From positions 1 through 8,011 of the forward strand of contig CAMLHT010000177.1 of assembly GCA_946479895.1 (NCBI GenBank): a stretch of DNA of 8,011 nucleotides, given 5' to 3'. Both the position numbers and the translations under genes were made by a program. This document shows positions 1-6,089 of the stretch, piece after piece. This DNA is from an uncultured Gemmatimonadota bacterium. GTDB taxonomy: Bacteria; Gemmatimonadota; Gemmatimonadetes; Gemmatimonadales; Gemmatimonadaceae. The first letter of the stretch is position 1, and every line of letters begins with the position of its first letter. The notes below the pieces were generated by a model that saw nothing but the letters and a program-made list of their open reading frames with translations, did no database searches and had not been told where the DNA came from.

Positions 1-129
1 CATGAAGGTCTGGACGCTGTGCAGGAGCATCGGCTTGCCGGCGACCCACCGGAACTGCTTCAGCTCCCGGCCTCCGACACGGCTTCCGGATCCACCGGCG
101 ACGATGACGACTCCGACGTCTGGCTTCAT
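1..129 (-). CDS. ispD: 2-C-methyl-D-erythritol 4-phosphate cytidylyltransferase, N-terminal 43 codons (partial)
   Basis: IspD transfers CMP from CTP to methylerythritol 4-phosphate, the third step of the non-mevalonate isoprenoid pathway, in the cytosol. Only residues 1-43 are in the window; the frame is open at position 1. The fragment begins MKPDVGVVIVAGGSGSRVGG and carries the nucleotide-binding signature AGGSGSRVGG (residues 11-20) and then KQF (24-26), with R17 and K24 in the places of the E. coli catalytic Arg20 and Lys27. GKPMLLHSV (31-39) also fits the family. The ATG lies 4 nt after the radA stop. A GAGG overlaps that stop only 2 nt before the ATG, so translation probably depends on ribosomes finishing radA. 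An IspDF fusion, or a related cytidylyltransferase such as TarI, cannot be excluded from 43 residues, but being next to radA favours IspD, because radA and ispD are close neighbours in many bacteria. Confidence 0.85.
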   Translation of the reverse strand, partial: MKPDVGVVIVAGGSGSRVGGRELKQFRWVAGKPMLLHSVQTFM

Positions 130-133
130 GGCC

Positions 134-1528
134 TCACGTGAAAACCTTCCCGAAAAGGTCCGACACCGATTCGACGGTACGCACCTCCATGCCATTCACC
201 GCGGCGCGCGAACCAGCGCCCCGCTTCGCGACGTAGATCCGCCTGAGTCCCATGTTGGCCGCCTCGGCGATGCGGCGGTCGGTCTGGGACACCGGGCGGA
301 CTTCGCCGCCCAGCCCGATCTCGCCGATGAAGGCGGAATCCGCGGGCAGCGGACGGTCCTGCACCGTCGAGGCCAGGGCCGCGGCGATGGCGAGATCGGC
401 CGACGGCTCGCCGATGCGAATGCCGCCGACGATGTTGATGAAGACGTCGAGCTGCCCGAACGGAAGGCCGGCGCGCTTCTCGAGCACGGCGAGGAGCAGC
501 GCGAGTCGCTTGGAGTCGAAGCCCGTGGAAACGCGCTGGGCCGTGCCGTATCCCGCCTTCGCGGCCAGCGCCTGCACCTCGACGAGCAGGGGCCGCGAGC
601 CCTCGAGCAGCGCGGTGAGCGCCGACCCCGAGGTCCTCGCCCCGCGCTCGCCGACGAACAGCTCCGACGGGTTGGCGACCGGATCGAGGCCGTGGCTCGT
701 CATGCGGAAGACCCCGATCTCGTCCACGCTGCCGAACCGGTTCTTGGTCGCGCGGAGGATCCGGTGATCGACCGAGCCCTCGCCCTCGAAGTACAGCACC
801 GTGTCCACGATGTGCTCGAGGGTCTTGGGACCGGCGATGCCGCCACCCTTCGTCACGTGCCCGACGACGAAGACCGCGGTGCCCGTCTCCTTGGCAAAGC
901 GCATCAGCCGCGCGGCGCACTCCCGCACCTGGCCGACGTTGCCCGGCGCGCCTTCGAGGTCGGCGCTGAACACCGTCTGGATGGAGTCGATGATCAGCGC
1001 CGCGGGCGCGCCGGCGGCGGCGGTCGCGAGGATGGACTCGAGGTTCGTCTCCGCCGCGACCATCACGGCGTCGGAGCTGCCGCCCAGCCGGTCGGCGCGC
1101 ATGCGCACCTGATATGCCGATTCCTCCCCCGAGACGTAGAGCGTCGAGTGGCCGGCTCCTTCAAGCCTCGCCGCGAGCTGCAGCAGCAGCGTGGACTTGC
1201 CGATACCCGGCTCGCCGCCGATGAGGACCATCGATCCGGGAACCACGCCGCCGCCGAGCACGAAGTCGAGCTCCTGCATCCCGGAGCTCCAGCGCGTCAT
1301 CTCCGTGCCGGTCACGTCGCGCAGCCGGGTCGCCGTCGCCACGCTTCCGCCCTCGGCGAGGCCCTTCGACCCGCGGAGCCGCCGCTCCGCGCCGGAGGCC
1401 GCGGCCTTCGCCGCCACCGGTTCCTCGACGAGCGTGTTCCACTCGCCGCACGTGTCGCACCGCCCCGCCCACTTCGCGTATTCCGCGCCGCACTCCGAGC
1501 AGCGGTAGACTGATTTCGGCTTCGCCAC
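134..1528 (-). CDS. radA: DNA repair/recombination protein RadA (Sms)
   Basis: RadA is a hexameric RecA-like ATPase that drives branch migration of recombination intermediates with RecA; it is cytosolic and nucleoid-associated. The 464 residues match the usual family length and show all the hallmarks: a four-Cys zinc finger (C10, C13, C24, C27), a Walker A loop GEPGIGKS (105-112), a Walker B strand ending at D181, the RadA-specific KNRFG motif (262-266), and a C-terminal Lon-protease-like domain (about 320-464, with DVFINIVGGIRIGEPSADLA at 361-380). The start is a GTG directly after the dnaB stop codon (TAG then GTG, no gap). It is forced, because that in-frame TAG blocks any earlier start and no other initiator precedes the zinc finger. 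No good Shine-Dalgarno is present, and the place where one would sit touches a strong hairpin (1539-1571). This suggests translational coupling to dnaB. The product is certain; the mode of initiation is inferred. Confidence 0.97.
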   Translation of the reverse strand: MAKPKSVYRCSECGAEYAKWAGRCDTCGEWNTLVEEPVAAKAAASGAERRLRGSKGLAEGGSVATATRLRDVTGTEMTRWSSGMQELDFVLGGGVVPGSMVLIGGEPGIGKSTLLLQLAARLEGAGHSTLYVSGEESAYQVRMRADRLGGSSDAVMVAAETNLESILATAAAGAPAALIIDSIQTVFSADLEGAPGNVGQVRECAARLMRFAKETGTAVFVVGHVTKGGGIAGPKTLEHIVDTVLYFEGEGSVDHRILRATKNRFGSVDEIGVFRMTSHGLDPVANPSELFVGERGARTSGSALTALLEGSRPLLVEVQALAAKAGYGTAQRVSTGFDSKRLALLLAVLEKRAGLPFGQLDVFINIVGGIRIGEPSADLAIAAALASTVQDRPLPADSAFIGEIGLGGEVRPVSQTDRRIAEAANMGLRRIYVAKRGAGSRAAVNGMEVRTVESVSDLFGKVFT

Positions 1529-2947
1529 CTATGAACTTGAACTATTCGGGGCGGAACGCCCCGAATAGTTCTCGAAGCGAGTGTACTGCTTGTGGAAGAA
1601 CAGGTTCACCGTGCCGATCGGGCCGTTGCGCTGCTTGCCGACGATCACTTCCGCCTTGCCCTCGAGCGAGTTGCCGTCCTTGTCGGTCGGGCCGTCGTAG
1701 AACTCCTGGCGGTAGAGGAACATGATCAGGTCGGCGTCCTGCTCGATGGCGCCCGATTCGCGGAGGTCGGAAAGCTGCGGGCGCTTGTTGTCGCCGGTGC
1801 GCTGCTCGGGCGCGCGCGAGAGCTGCGACAGCGCGATCACCGGAATCCCCAGCTCCTTGGCGAGCGCCTTGAGGCCGCGCGAGATCTGCGAGACTTCCTG
1901 CTGGCGGCTCTCCGAGTTCGACGGGCCCTGCATGAGCTGCAGGTAGTCCACGATGATCAGCCCGACGCCGGAGTCGGCCTTCAGCCGCCGCGCCTTCGAG
2001 CGCATCTCGAGCAGCGTGATCGCCGGCGTGTCGTCGATCCAGACCGGCGCCGACCCGAGAATGCCCGCCGCACGCGCCAGGCGCGGGAAGTCGTCGTCCC
2101 GGAGCAATCCCTTGCGGAGTCGCTGGGCGTCGATGCGGGCCTCGGAGGTGAGCATGCGTTGCACGAGGGAAGCCTTACTCATTTCCAGCGAGAACACCGC
2201 AACCGGAACCTCGCGCTCGATGGCGGCGTGTTGCGCGATGTTCAGCACGAAGGCCGTCTTTCCCATCGACGGGCGCGCGGCCACGATGATCAGGTCGGCC
2301 GGCTGGAAGCCCGACGTCATCTCGTCGAGATCGCTGAATCCGCTCGGCACGCCGGTGACGGTCTGGCCGCCGCCCTGGAGCGCTTCGATGCGCTCCATCG
2401 TCGGCCAGAGCAGCTCCTTGATGCGGACGAATCCGTCGTCGATGCGCTCCTGGCTGACCTGGAAGATCTTCGACTCGGCCTCGTCGAGCAGCTCGATGGC
2501 GGTGGTGCGGCCCTCGAACGCCGATTGCACGATCCCCGTGGAAACCTCGATGAGGCGACGCAGCAGCGACTTCTCGCGGACGATCTGCGCGTGATACTCG
2601 ACGTTCGCGGCAGTCGGGACGGCGTCGACGAGGAAGCCGATGTACTCCTTGCCCCCGGCCGCCTCGAGCTCGCCCTTCCGGCTCAGCTCCTCGGACAGCG
2701 TGACGGGGTCGACCACGCCGCCGCGCTCGGCGATGCCGATCATCGCGCGGAAGAGCCGGCGATGCTTCTCGGCGTAGAAGGAGTCGTCCTTGACCGTCTC
2801 GACCGCGCGCAGCACGGCGTCGGAGTCGATCAGCATGGCGGCCAGCACGGCGATCTCGGCGTCCTCCGAGTAGGGAGGACGCCGCTCGCGGTATGGATCA
2901 ACCGCGAGGCGGGGCGCTATCGAGTATTCGACGGGCGAGCTGGACAT
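1529..2947 (-). CDS. dnaB: Replicative DNA helicase DnaB
   Basis: DnaB is the hexameric 5'-3' helicase that unwinds DNA at the replication fork and recruits primase. The 472 residues contain the N-terminal helical DnaB domain (about 24-125), a linker, and the RecA-like C-terminal domain: Walker A ARPSMGKT (224-231), Walker B with VDYLQL (333-338), sensor LSQLSR (373-378), LRESGAIEQDAD (395-406), and the arginine-finger motif KQRNGPIG (438-445, R440). No intein is present. The ATG at 2947 is the only usable start before the conserved domain: codons 2-24 contain no ATG, GTG or TTG. A 50-nt overlap with the end of the glycosylase gene is therefore forced. The sequence before the ATG (CCTGGGAAG) is only a weak ribosome site. 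The last residues, after the conserved TRFENY, form a short tail ending in SSSS that is encoded by a perfect inverted repeat. The gene abuts radA. Confidence 0.97.
   Translation of the reverse strand: MSSSPVEYSIAPRLAVDPYRERRPPYSEDAEIAVLAAMLIDSDAVLRAVETVKDDSFYAEKHRRLFRAMIGIAERGGVVDPVTLSEELSRKGELEAAGGKEYIGFLVDAVPTAANVEYHAQIVREKSLLRRLIEVSTGIVQSAFEGRTTAIELLDEAESKIFQVSQERIDDGFVRIKELLWPTMERIEALQGGGQTVTGVPSGFSDLDEMTSGFQPADLIIVAARPSMGKTAFVLNIAQHAAIEREVPVAVFSLEMSKASLVQRMLTSEARIDAQRLRKGLLRDDDFPRLARAAGILGSAPVWIDDTPAITLLEMRSKARRLKADSGVGLIIVDYLQLMQGPSNSESRQQEVSQISRGLKALAKELGIPVIALSQLSRAPEQRTGDNKRPQLSDLRESGAIEQDADLIMFLYRQEFYDGPTDKDGNSLEGKAEVIVGKQRNGPIGTVNLFFHKQYTRFENYSGRSAPNSSSS
1539..1571. repeat. Perfect 15-bp inverted repeat with 3-nt loop at the dnaB 3' end
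   Basis: The arm GAACTATTCGGGGCG (1539-1553) is exactly complementary to 1557-1571, leaving a 3-base loop. In the minus-strand transcript the loop is UUC, the inner half of the stem is GC-rich and the outer half AU-rich. The repeat lies inside the last codons of dnaB, ending 7 nt before the stop codon and 10 nt before the radA GTG. No run of T follows it on either strand, so it is not a standard intrinsic terminator. Possible roles are coupling or attenuating radA translation, an mRNA processing or stability point, or a protein-binding palindrome. The structure is directly visible; its function is unknown. Confidence 0.9.
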
Positions 2948-3875
2948 CTTCCCAGGTAGGCTTCTTCCACGAAGGGTTTCGGAGCAGTGCTGCAGGGTGA
3001 TACGTGACTACGACCGGCACTCCGTGGTATTCGTGAACCTGGCCTCTCAGCTTCCCGATGGGGGTCTTCGTGTCGAGCAGTGTCTGCGCCGAGAATGTGC
3101 CCAACGCGAGAATGACTTTCGGCCGAATCAGTTCGATCTGCCGAATAAGATACGGGCTGCACGCGCGAACTTCATCCGGCTCCGGATTCCTGTTTCCCGG
3201 CGGCCGATGCTTCAGCACGTTGCAAATGAATACGTCTTCGCGGTTTAGCTTGATCGCGGCCAGGATCTGCGTCAGCAGCTGCCCTGCCCGGCCAACGAAT
3301 GGTTTGCCGGTTTCGTCCTCGGTCGCGCCCGGTGCCTCGCCGACGACCATGAAGTCGGCGTTCGGGTTGCCCTCGCCCGGCACGGGATTGAGCGCCGTCG
3401 CGTAGAGCGGACACCGCGTGCAGGTCCGGACCGCGCCCGCGATGTCGGTGAGGGAGCTCAGTGCGGGGAGCGGCGCGTCCGGCGTGACGACCACCCTCGC
3501 CCCGCGGGCCGCGGCTGGCGTCGAACCCTTCGGTGCAGCCTTCGGTGGTGCGGGCATCGGTGATTCCGTGGTTCTCGTCGGCGGCAGCGCGCCGGTGGCC
3601 TGAAGAGCCGTGCGCCAGTCGGACGTGCCTTCAGGTGGGCCGGCCCGTCGCTGCTCGAGCGTTTCGCGGGCTGGTGATTCGGTCGTCCGGGGCCTTTCTC
3701 CCGCGCTCGGGGCAGACTGCGCGAAGGAGCCGGCGCCTGTCCTCGGGGCCTTCTCCTTCACGTCGCCGAGGATTCCGGCGATGTCGGAGGCGCTCAGCGA
3801 CTCGAGCACTATCGTCGACTCGCCCGCTTCCAGCCGCTGCTGGAGGAGGTGCCGCAGCGCTTCCCTAGCGTCCAT
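2898..3875 (-). CDS. Uracil-DNA glycosylase, family 4-type (Fe-S), with long N-terminal extension
   Basis: The predicted enzyme removes uracil from DNA to start base-excision repair of deaminated cytosine. The catalytic domain covers about residues 140-325. It has motif GEAPGATED (179-187) followed by GKPFVGRAGQLL (190-201), the segment RPPGNR (224-229), and motif 2 HPAALLRNP (293-301). Cysteines C152 and C155 (CxxC) and C239 match three of the four classical 4Fe-4S ligands. The usual third Cys, in the KCRPP context, is His223 here, with C218 five residues earlier. The GEAPG motif argues against UdgX (GEQPG) and family 5. At 325 residues the protein is far longer than the roughly 200 of simple family 4 enzymes. 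The extra part is a charged helical segment (1-40) and a Pro/Ala/Thr-rich linker (about 44-135) with RTTESP twice (63-68 and 101-106). The ATG overlaps the coaBC end by 11 nt, and the 3' end overlaps dnaB by 50 nt. Confidence 0.9.
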   Translation of the reverse strand: MDAREALRHLLQQRLEAGESTIVLESLSASDIAGILGDVKEKAPRTGAGSFAQSAPSAGERPRTTESPARETLEQRRAGPPEGTSDWRTALQATGALPPTRTTESPMPAPPKAAPKGSTPAAARGARVVVTPDAPLPALSSLTDIAGAVRTCTRCPLYATALNPVPGEGNPNADFMVVGEAPGATEDETGKPFVGRAGQLLTQILAAIKLNREDVFICNVLKHRPPGNRNPEPDEVRACSPYLIRQIELIRPKVILALGTFSAQTLLDTKTPIGKLRGQVHEYHGVPVVVTYHPAALLRNPSWKKPTWEDVQLARRILDSAPPRG

Positions 3876-5139
3876 GGTCGTCGCGCCGGTCCCCGGTCGC
3901 CGCGTCCTCCTCGCCTCGCGGACGCCCGGCGCTCCGGATCCGCTCGATGCGATCGAGGATTTCCTCGGCCACCGTGCTCTTGGGCATCAGGGCGAGCGAT
4001 TCGCGCGCTCCATTCGGGAAGATGAACGTCACCCGATTCGTGTCGCCCGAGAATCCCGCCCCCGGCTCGAGGGCATCGTTGGCGACGACCATGTCCAGTC
4101 CCTTGTCGGCGAGCTTCCGCTCGGCGCTGGCGATCAGCTCCGTCGTCTCGAGCGCGAACCCGACCACGGTCGCGTTGCGCTTCCGCCGGTCGCGGGTCGT
4201 CGCCAGGATGTCCGGCGTCGCCTCGAGCTCGATGGCGCGGGCGCCCTGGGCGCGCTTGATCTTGTTCTTCGCCGACGTGGCCGGCCGGAAATCAGCGGGA
4301 GCCGCGGCCATGATGAGGACGTCCTGGTCCGGCAGCAAGCGTCCCACCGCGTCGCTCATTTCGGCGGTGGTCTCCACGCGGACGACGCTGATGCCCGCCG
4401 GCGGCGCGACCTCGAGCGGGCCGGCGACGAGCGTCACCGCCGCGCCGCGCCGCCACGCGGCTTCGGCGATCGCGATGCCCATCTTGCCCGAGCTGCGGTT
4501 CGAGATGAACCGCACGGGATCGACGGCTTCGCGGGTCGGCCCGGCGGTGACGAGGATCTCCAGTCCGGCCAGTGAATGCCTGCCCTGGAGGACCCGCCCG
4601 ACGTGCGCGAAGATGACTTCCGGCTCCGGCATCCGGCCGGGCCCACTGCCCTCACCCGCGGCGAGCTCGCCGGTATCCGGATCGAGGATGCCGTAGCCCA
4701 GCGTCTTCAGGTGGGCGACGTTGGCCTGCGTCTGCGCATGCGCCCACATCTGGTCGTTCATCGCCGGGACGAGGAGCACCGGCGCCCTGGCGGCGAGCAG
4801 GATCGCGCCAAGCAGATCGGACGCCTGGCCGGTGGCCGCGCGGGCGAGGAAGTCCGCCGTCGCCGGGGCGATGACGATCGCGTCGGAATCACGCCCGAGC
4901 TTCACATGCTCGAGCGCGCGCCCTTCCTCGAAAATGCTGGTGTGCACGGGACGTCCGGTCAGCGCCTCGAACGTGATGGCGCCGATGAACTCCCTGGCGG
5001 CGGCCGTCATGACGACGTCCACCTGGGCTCCCGCCCTGGTCAGGAGCCGCGCCAGCCACGCGGACTTGTAGCTGGCGATACCTCCAGTGACGCCGAGAAC
5101 GACACGGGCGCCGGCGTAGGGCCGTCGCTGGCCGGTCAC
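3865..5139 (-). CDS. coaBC: Bifunctional phosphopantothenoylcysteine decarboxylase / phosphopantothenate-cysteine ligase
   Basis: CoaBC (Dfp) joins cysteine to 4'-phosphopantothenate using CTP and then decarboxylates the product with FMN, giving 4'-phosphopantetheine for coenzyme A. Both halves are present in 424 residues. The N-terminal CoaC flavoprotein domain (about 10-185) has GVTGGIASYK (16-25), the catalytic histidine in EHVKLG (H78), APATAD (91-96) and PAMN (125-128). The C-terminal CoaB domain (about 190-402) has TAGPTREAVDPVRFISNRSS (198-217), with the conserved Asn in SNRSSGKMG (213-221), and KNKIKR (291-296). In the CoaC substrate-flap motif the E. coli order ACGDIGPGRM becomes AAGEGSGPGRM (160-170), so the flap cysteine is Ala. 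The start is a GTG 9 nt after the rpoZ stop, with no clear Shine-Dalgarno. A charged tail (from about 403) overlaps the start of the glycosylase gene. Confidence 0.96.
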   Translation of the reverse strand: MTGQRRPYAGARVVLGVTGGIASYKSAWLARLLTRAGAQVDVVMTAAAREFIGAITFEALTGRPVHTSIFEEGRALEHVKLGRDSDAIVIAPATADFLARAATGQASDLLGAILLAARAPVLLVPAMNDQMWAHAQTQANVAHLKTLGYGILDPDTGELAAGEGSGPGRMPEPEVIFAHVGRVLQGRHSLAGLEILVTAGPTREAVDPVRFISNRSSGKMGIAIAEAAWRRGAAVTLVAGPLEVAPPAGISVVRVETTAEMSDAVGRLLPDQDVLIMAAAPADFRPATSAKNKIKRAQGARAIELEATPDILATTRDRRKRNATVVGFALETTELIASAERKLADKGLDMVVANDALEPGAGFSGDTNRVTFIFPNGARESLALMPKSTVAEEILDRIERIRSAGRPRGEEDAATGDRRDDHGR

Positions 5140-5148
5140 GGCGTGGTG

Positions 5149-5361
5149 CTACTCGGAGGGGCGACGGCGCGGAACGACGCGATACTCGATGGTGCCGGCG
5201 GACAGCTCCTCGAGCGAGCGCGTCGTGAGCTTCTTCTCCTTCGACGACGAGCGGTCCCGCGGGAACTCGTTGAGCGCGCGGGCGTGCTTCGCCGCCACGA
5301 GGACGCCGAGGTACTTGTTCGCCGCGTTCGCGGCCACTTCACCGGGAGTAAAGACTCGCAT
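5149..5361 (-). CDS. rpoZ: DNA-directed RNA polymerase omega subunit
   Basis: Omega is the small RNA polymerase subunit that wraps the C-terminus of beta-prime and helps core assembly; in some bacteria it contributes to ppGpp binding. The 70-residue product has the conserved omega helix NKYLGVLVAAKHARALNE (15-32) and a second conserved block KKLTTRSLEELSAGTIEYRV (43-62), joined by a short charged loop. The length suits the shorter omega forms. The ATG is 6 nt after the gmk stop and the gene ends 9 nt before the coaBC GTG. The gmk-rpoZ-coaBC order is one of the best conserved in bacteria and supports the call more strongly than sequence similarity alone would for such a small protein. The ribosome site is weak. 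A second minus-strand frame across the same DNA gives an Arg/Ser-rich product and is not real. Confidence 0.93.
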   Translation of the reverse strand: MRVFTPGEVAANAANKYLGVLVAAKHARALNEFPRDRSSSKEKKLTTRSLEELSAGTIEYRVVPRRRPSE

Positions 5362-5367
5362 ATCAGG

Positions 5368-6024
5368 TCACTTTGAATGGTTATCGATTTCGTCCTCGAG
5401 CCGGCGGATCAGCGCGGCCACCTGCTCCCGCAATCCGGCGACGCGATCCCTGCTCACCACTTCGGCGTCGATGATCGACGAGACCCGTCGCACCGACTCC
5501 TCCAGCACGTCGTTCACCACCACGTACTCGTAATCCTCGACTGCCTGGAGCTCCTGCAACGCCGACTCCAGCCGCCGGACGATCGTCGCCTTGTCCTCGG
5601 TCTTCCGCTTCGCCAGCCGCTCCAGCATCACCTCGCCGGACGGCGGCAGGATGAAGATCGTCACCACGGACGGGAATGCCCGGCGCAGCAGCGCCGCTCC
5701 CTGGATGTCGACGTCCATCATCACGTGCTGGCCGCCGCGCATGACCCGTTCGATCTCGGTCCTGAGCGTACCGTAGAGGTTGCCATGCACTTCCGCGGAC
5801 TCGGCGAACTCGCCCTGCTGCATCCGCCGGATGAACTCGGCCCGACTCAGAAAGTAATAGTCTTTCCCCTCTACTTCACCTGTCCGGGCCTGGCGGGTCG
5901 TACAGGAGACCGAATAGCCGATGTCCCGGCGCGCCGCGAGGAGGGCCTTCGCGATGGTCGTCTTGCCCGCCCCGGAGGGGCTGGAGAGGATGATCGGGAA
6001 GCAGCTGCCGGGGCCGCTGCTCAT
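5368..6024 (-). CDS. gmk: Guanylate kinase
   Basis: Gmk phosphorylates GMP to GDP with ATP, an essential cytosolic step in guanine nucleotide and ppGpp supply. The 218 residues contain the P-loop SPSGAGKTT (15-23), the GMP-binding region with SCTTRQARTGEVEGKDYYF (40-58), the segment GNLYGT (81-86), DVDIQGA (104-110), and the lid region LAKRKTEDKATIVRRLE (137-153). The C-terminal 20 residues form a charged helix slightly longer than in short relatives. The ATG at 6024 is the only plausible start: the frame meets a stop at 6073-6075, with no ATG, GTG or TTG between that stop and 6024. No Shine-Dalgarno lies in front of it. Instead a GC-rich hairpin ends 15 nt upstream, and the ATG overlaps the stop of a 22-codon ORF as ATGA, which suggests translational coupling. 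Confidence 0.96.
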   Translation of the reverse strand: MSSGPGSCFPIILSSPSGAGKTTIAKALLAARRDIGYSVSCTTRQARTGEVEGKDYYFLSRAEFIRRMQQGEFAESAEVHGNLYGTLRTEIERVMRGGQHVMMDVDIQGAALLRRAFPSVVTIFILPPSGEVMLERLAKRKTEDKATIVRRLESALQELQAVEDYEYVVVNDVLEESVRRVSSIIDAEVVSRDRVAGLREQVAALIRRLEDEIDNHSK

Positions 6025-6089
6025 TCCAGGTTGACCAAAGCGCCCGCCTTCGGCGGCCGCTTCAGCTCCCTGTCATTCGCTTCGCTCAT
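6021..6089 (-). CDS. Possible 22-codon coupling ORF between yicC and gmk
   Basis: An open frame of 22 codons starts at an ATG overlapping the yicC stop (ATGA, 6089-6086) and ends at a TGA overlapping the gmk start (ATGA, 6024-6021). It is preceded by a good ribosome site, AGGTGGAG at 6105-6098, 8 nt from the ATG, whereas gmk itself has none. The peptide starts MSEANDRELKRPP and ends ALVNLE; it has no signal peptide, membrane segment or recognisable domain. The simplest reading is a leader-like ORF whose translation delivers ribosomes to gmk and unfolds the hairpin within it, rather than a peptide with its own job. It could also be a chance by-product of the repeated junction sequence. Not a recognised family. 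Confidence 0.35.
   Translation of the reverse strand: MSEANDRELKRPPKAGALVNLE
6040..6060 (-). promoter_or_regulatory. GC-rich hairpin upstream of the gmk start
   Basis: In the transcript, GCG-G-CCGCC-GAA-GGCGG-G-CGC folds as a 5-bp stem with a GAA loop, a G-G mismatch, then three more pairs. It ends 15 nt before the gmk ATG and is followed by TTTGGTC, which is too poor in T for a confident intrinsic terminator. Because it lies within the 22-codon ORF, a translating ribosome would melt it. It may limit access to the gmk start or act as a weak attenuator. The fold is visible; regulation is inferred. Confidence 0.4.

Noticed and set aside
2..1513. Very long plus-strand open frame opposite radA
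   Set aside because: Its product is Arg/Ala/Gly/His-rich with no recognisable domain, and it mirrors the codon pattern of radA. In GC-rich DNA stop codons are rare in antisense frames, so this is a shadow.
1533..1571. LexA/SOS-box-like GAAC and GTTC motifs near dnaB-radA
   Set aside because: GAAC and GTTC do occur at the palindrome ends and as GTTCAAGTTC, but the spacing fits neither the Firmicute (GAAC-N4-GTTC) nor the alphaproteobacterial (GTTC-N7-GTTC) box, and the site is inside coding DNA.
1539..1571. Intrinsic terminator at the end of dnaB
   Set aside because: The stem is strong, but the downstream bases (AAGTTCATAGG on the minus strand) have no T-run, and radA follows without a gap.
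1592..2959. Long plus-strand open frame opposite dnaB
   Set aside because: Same reason: the composition is that of an antisense shadow, while the minus strand encodes an unmistakable DnaB.
3529..3552. Tandem CCTTCGGTG repeat in udg
   Set aside because: It encodes part of the Ala/Pro/Lys-rich linker; short repeats are expected in such low-complexity coding DNA.
2898..3875. UdgX or family 5 glycosylase
   Set aside because: The first motif is GEAPG, not GEQPG (UdgX) or GLAPA (family 5), and the DNA-binding segment reads RPPGNR as in family 4.
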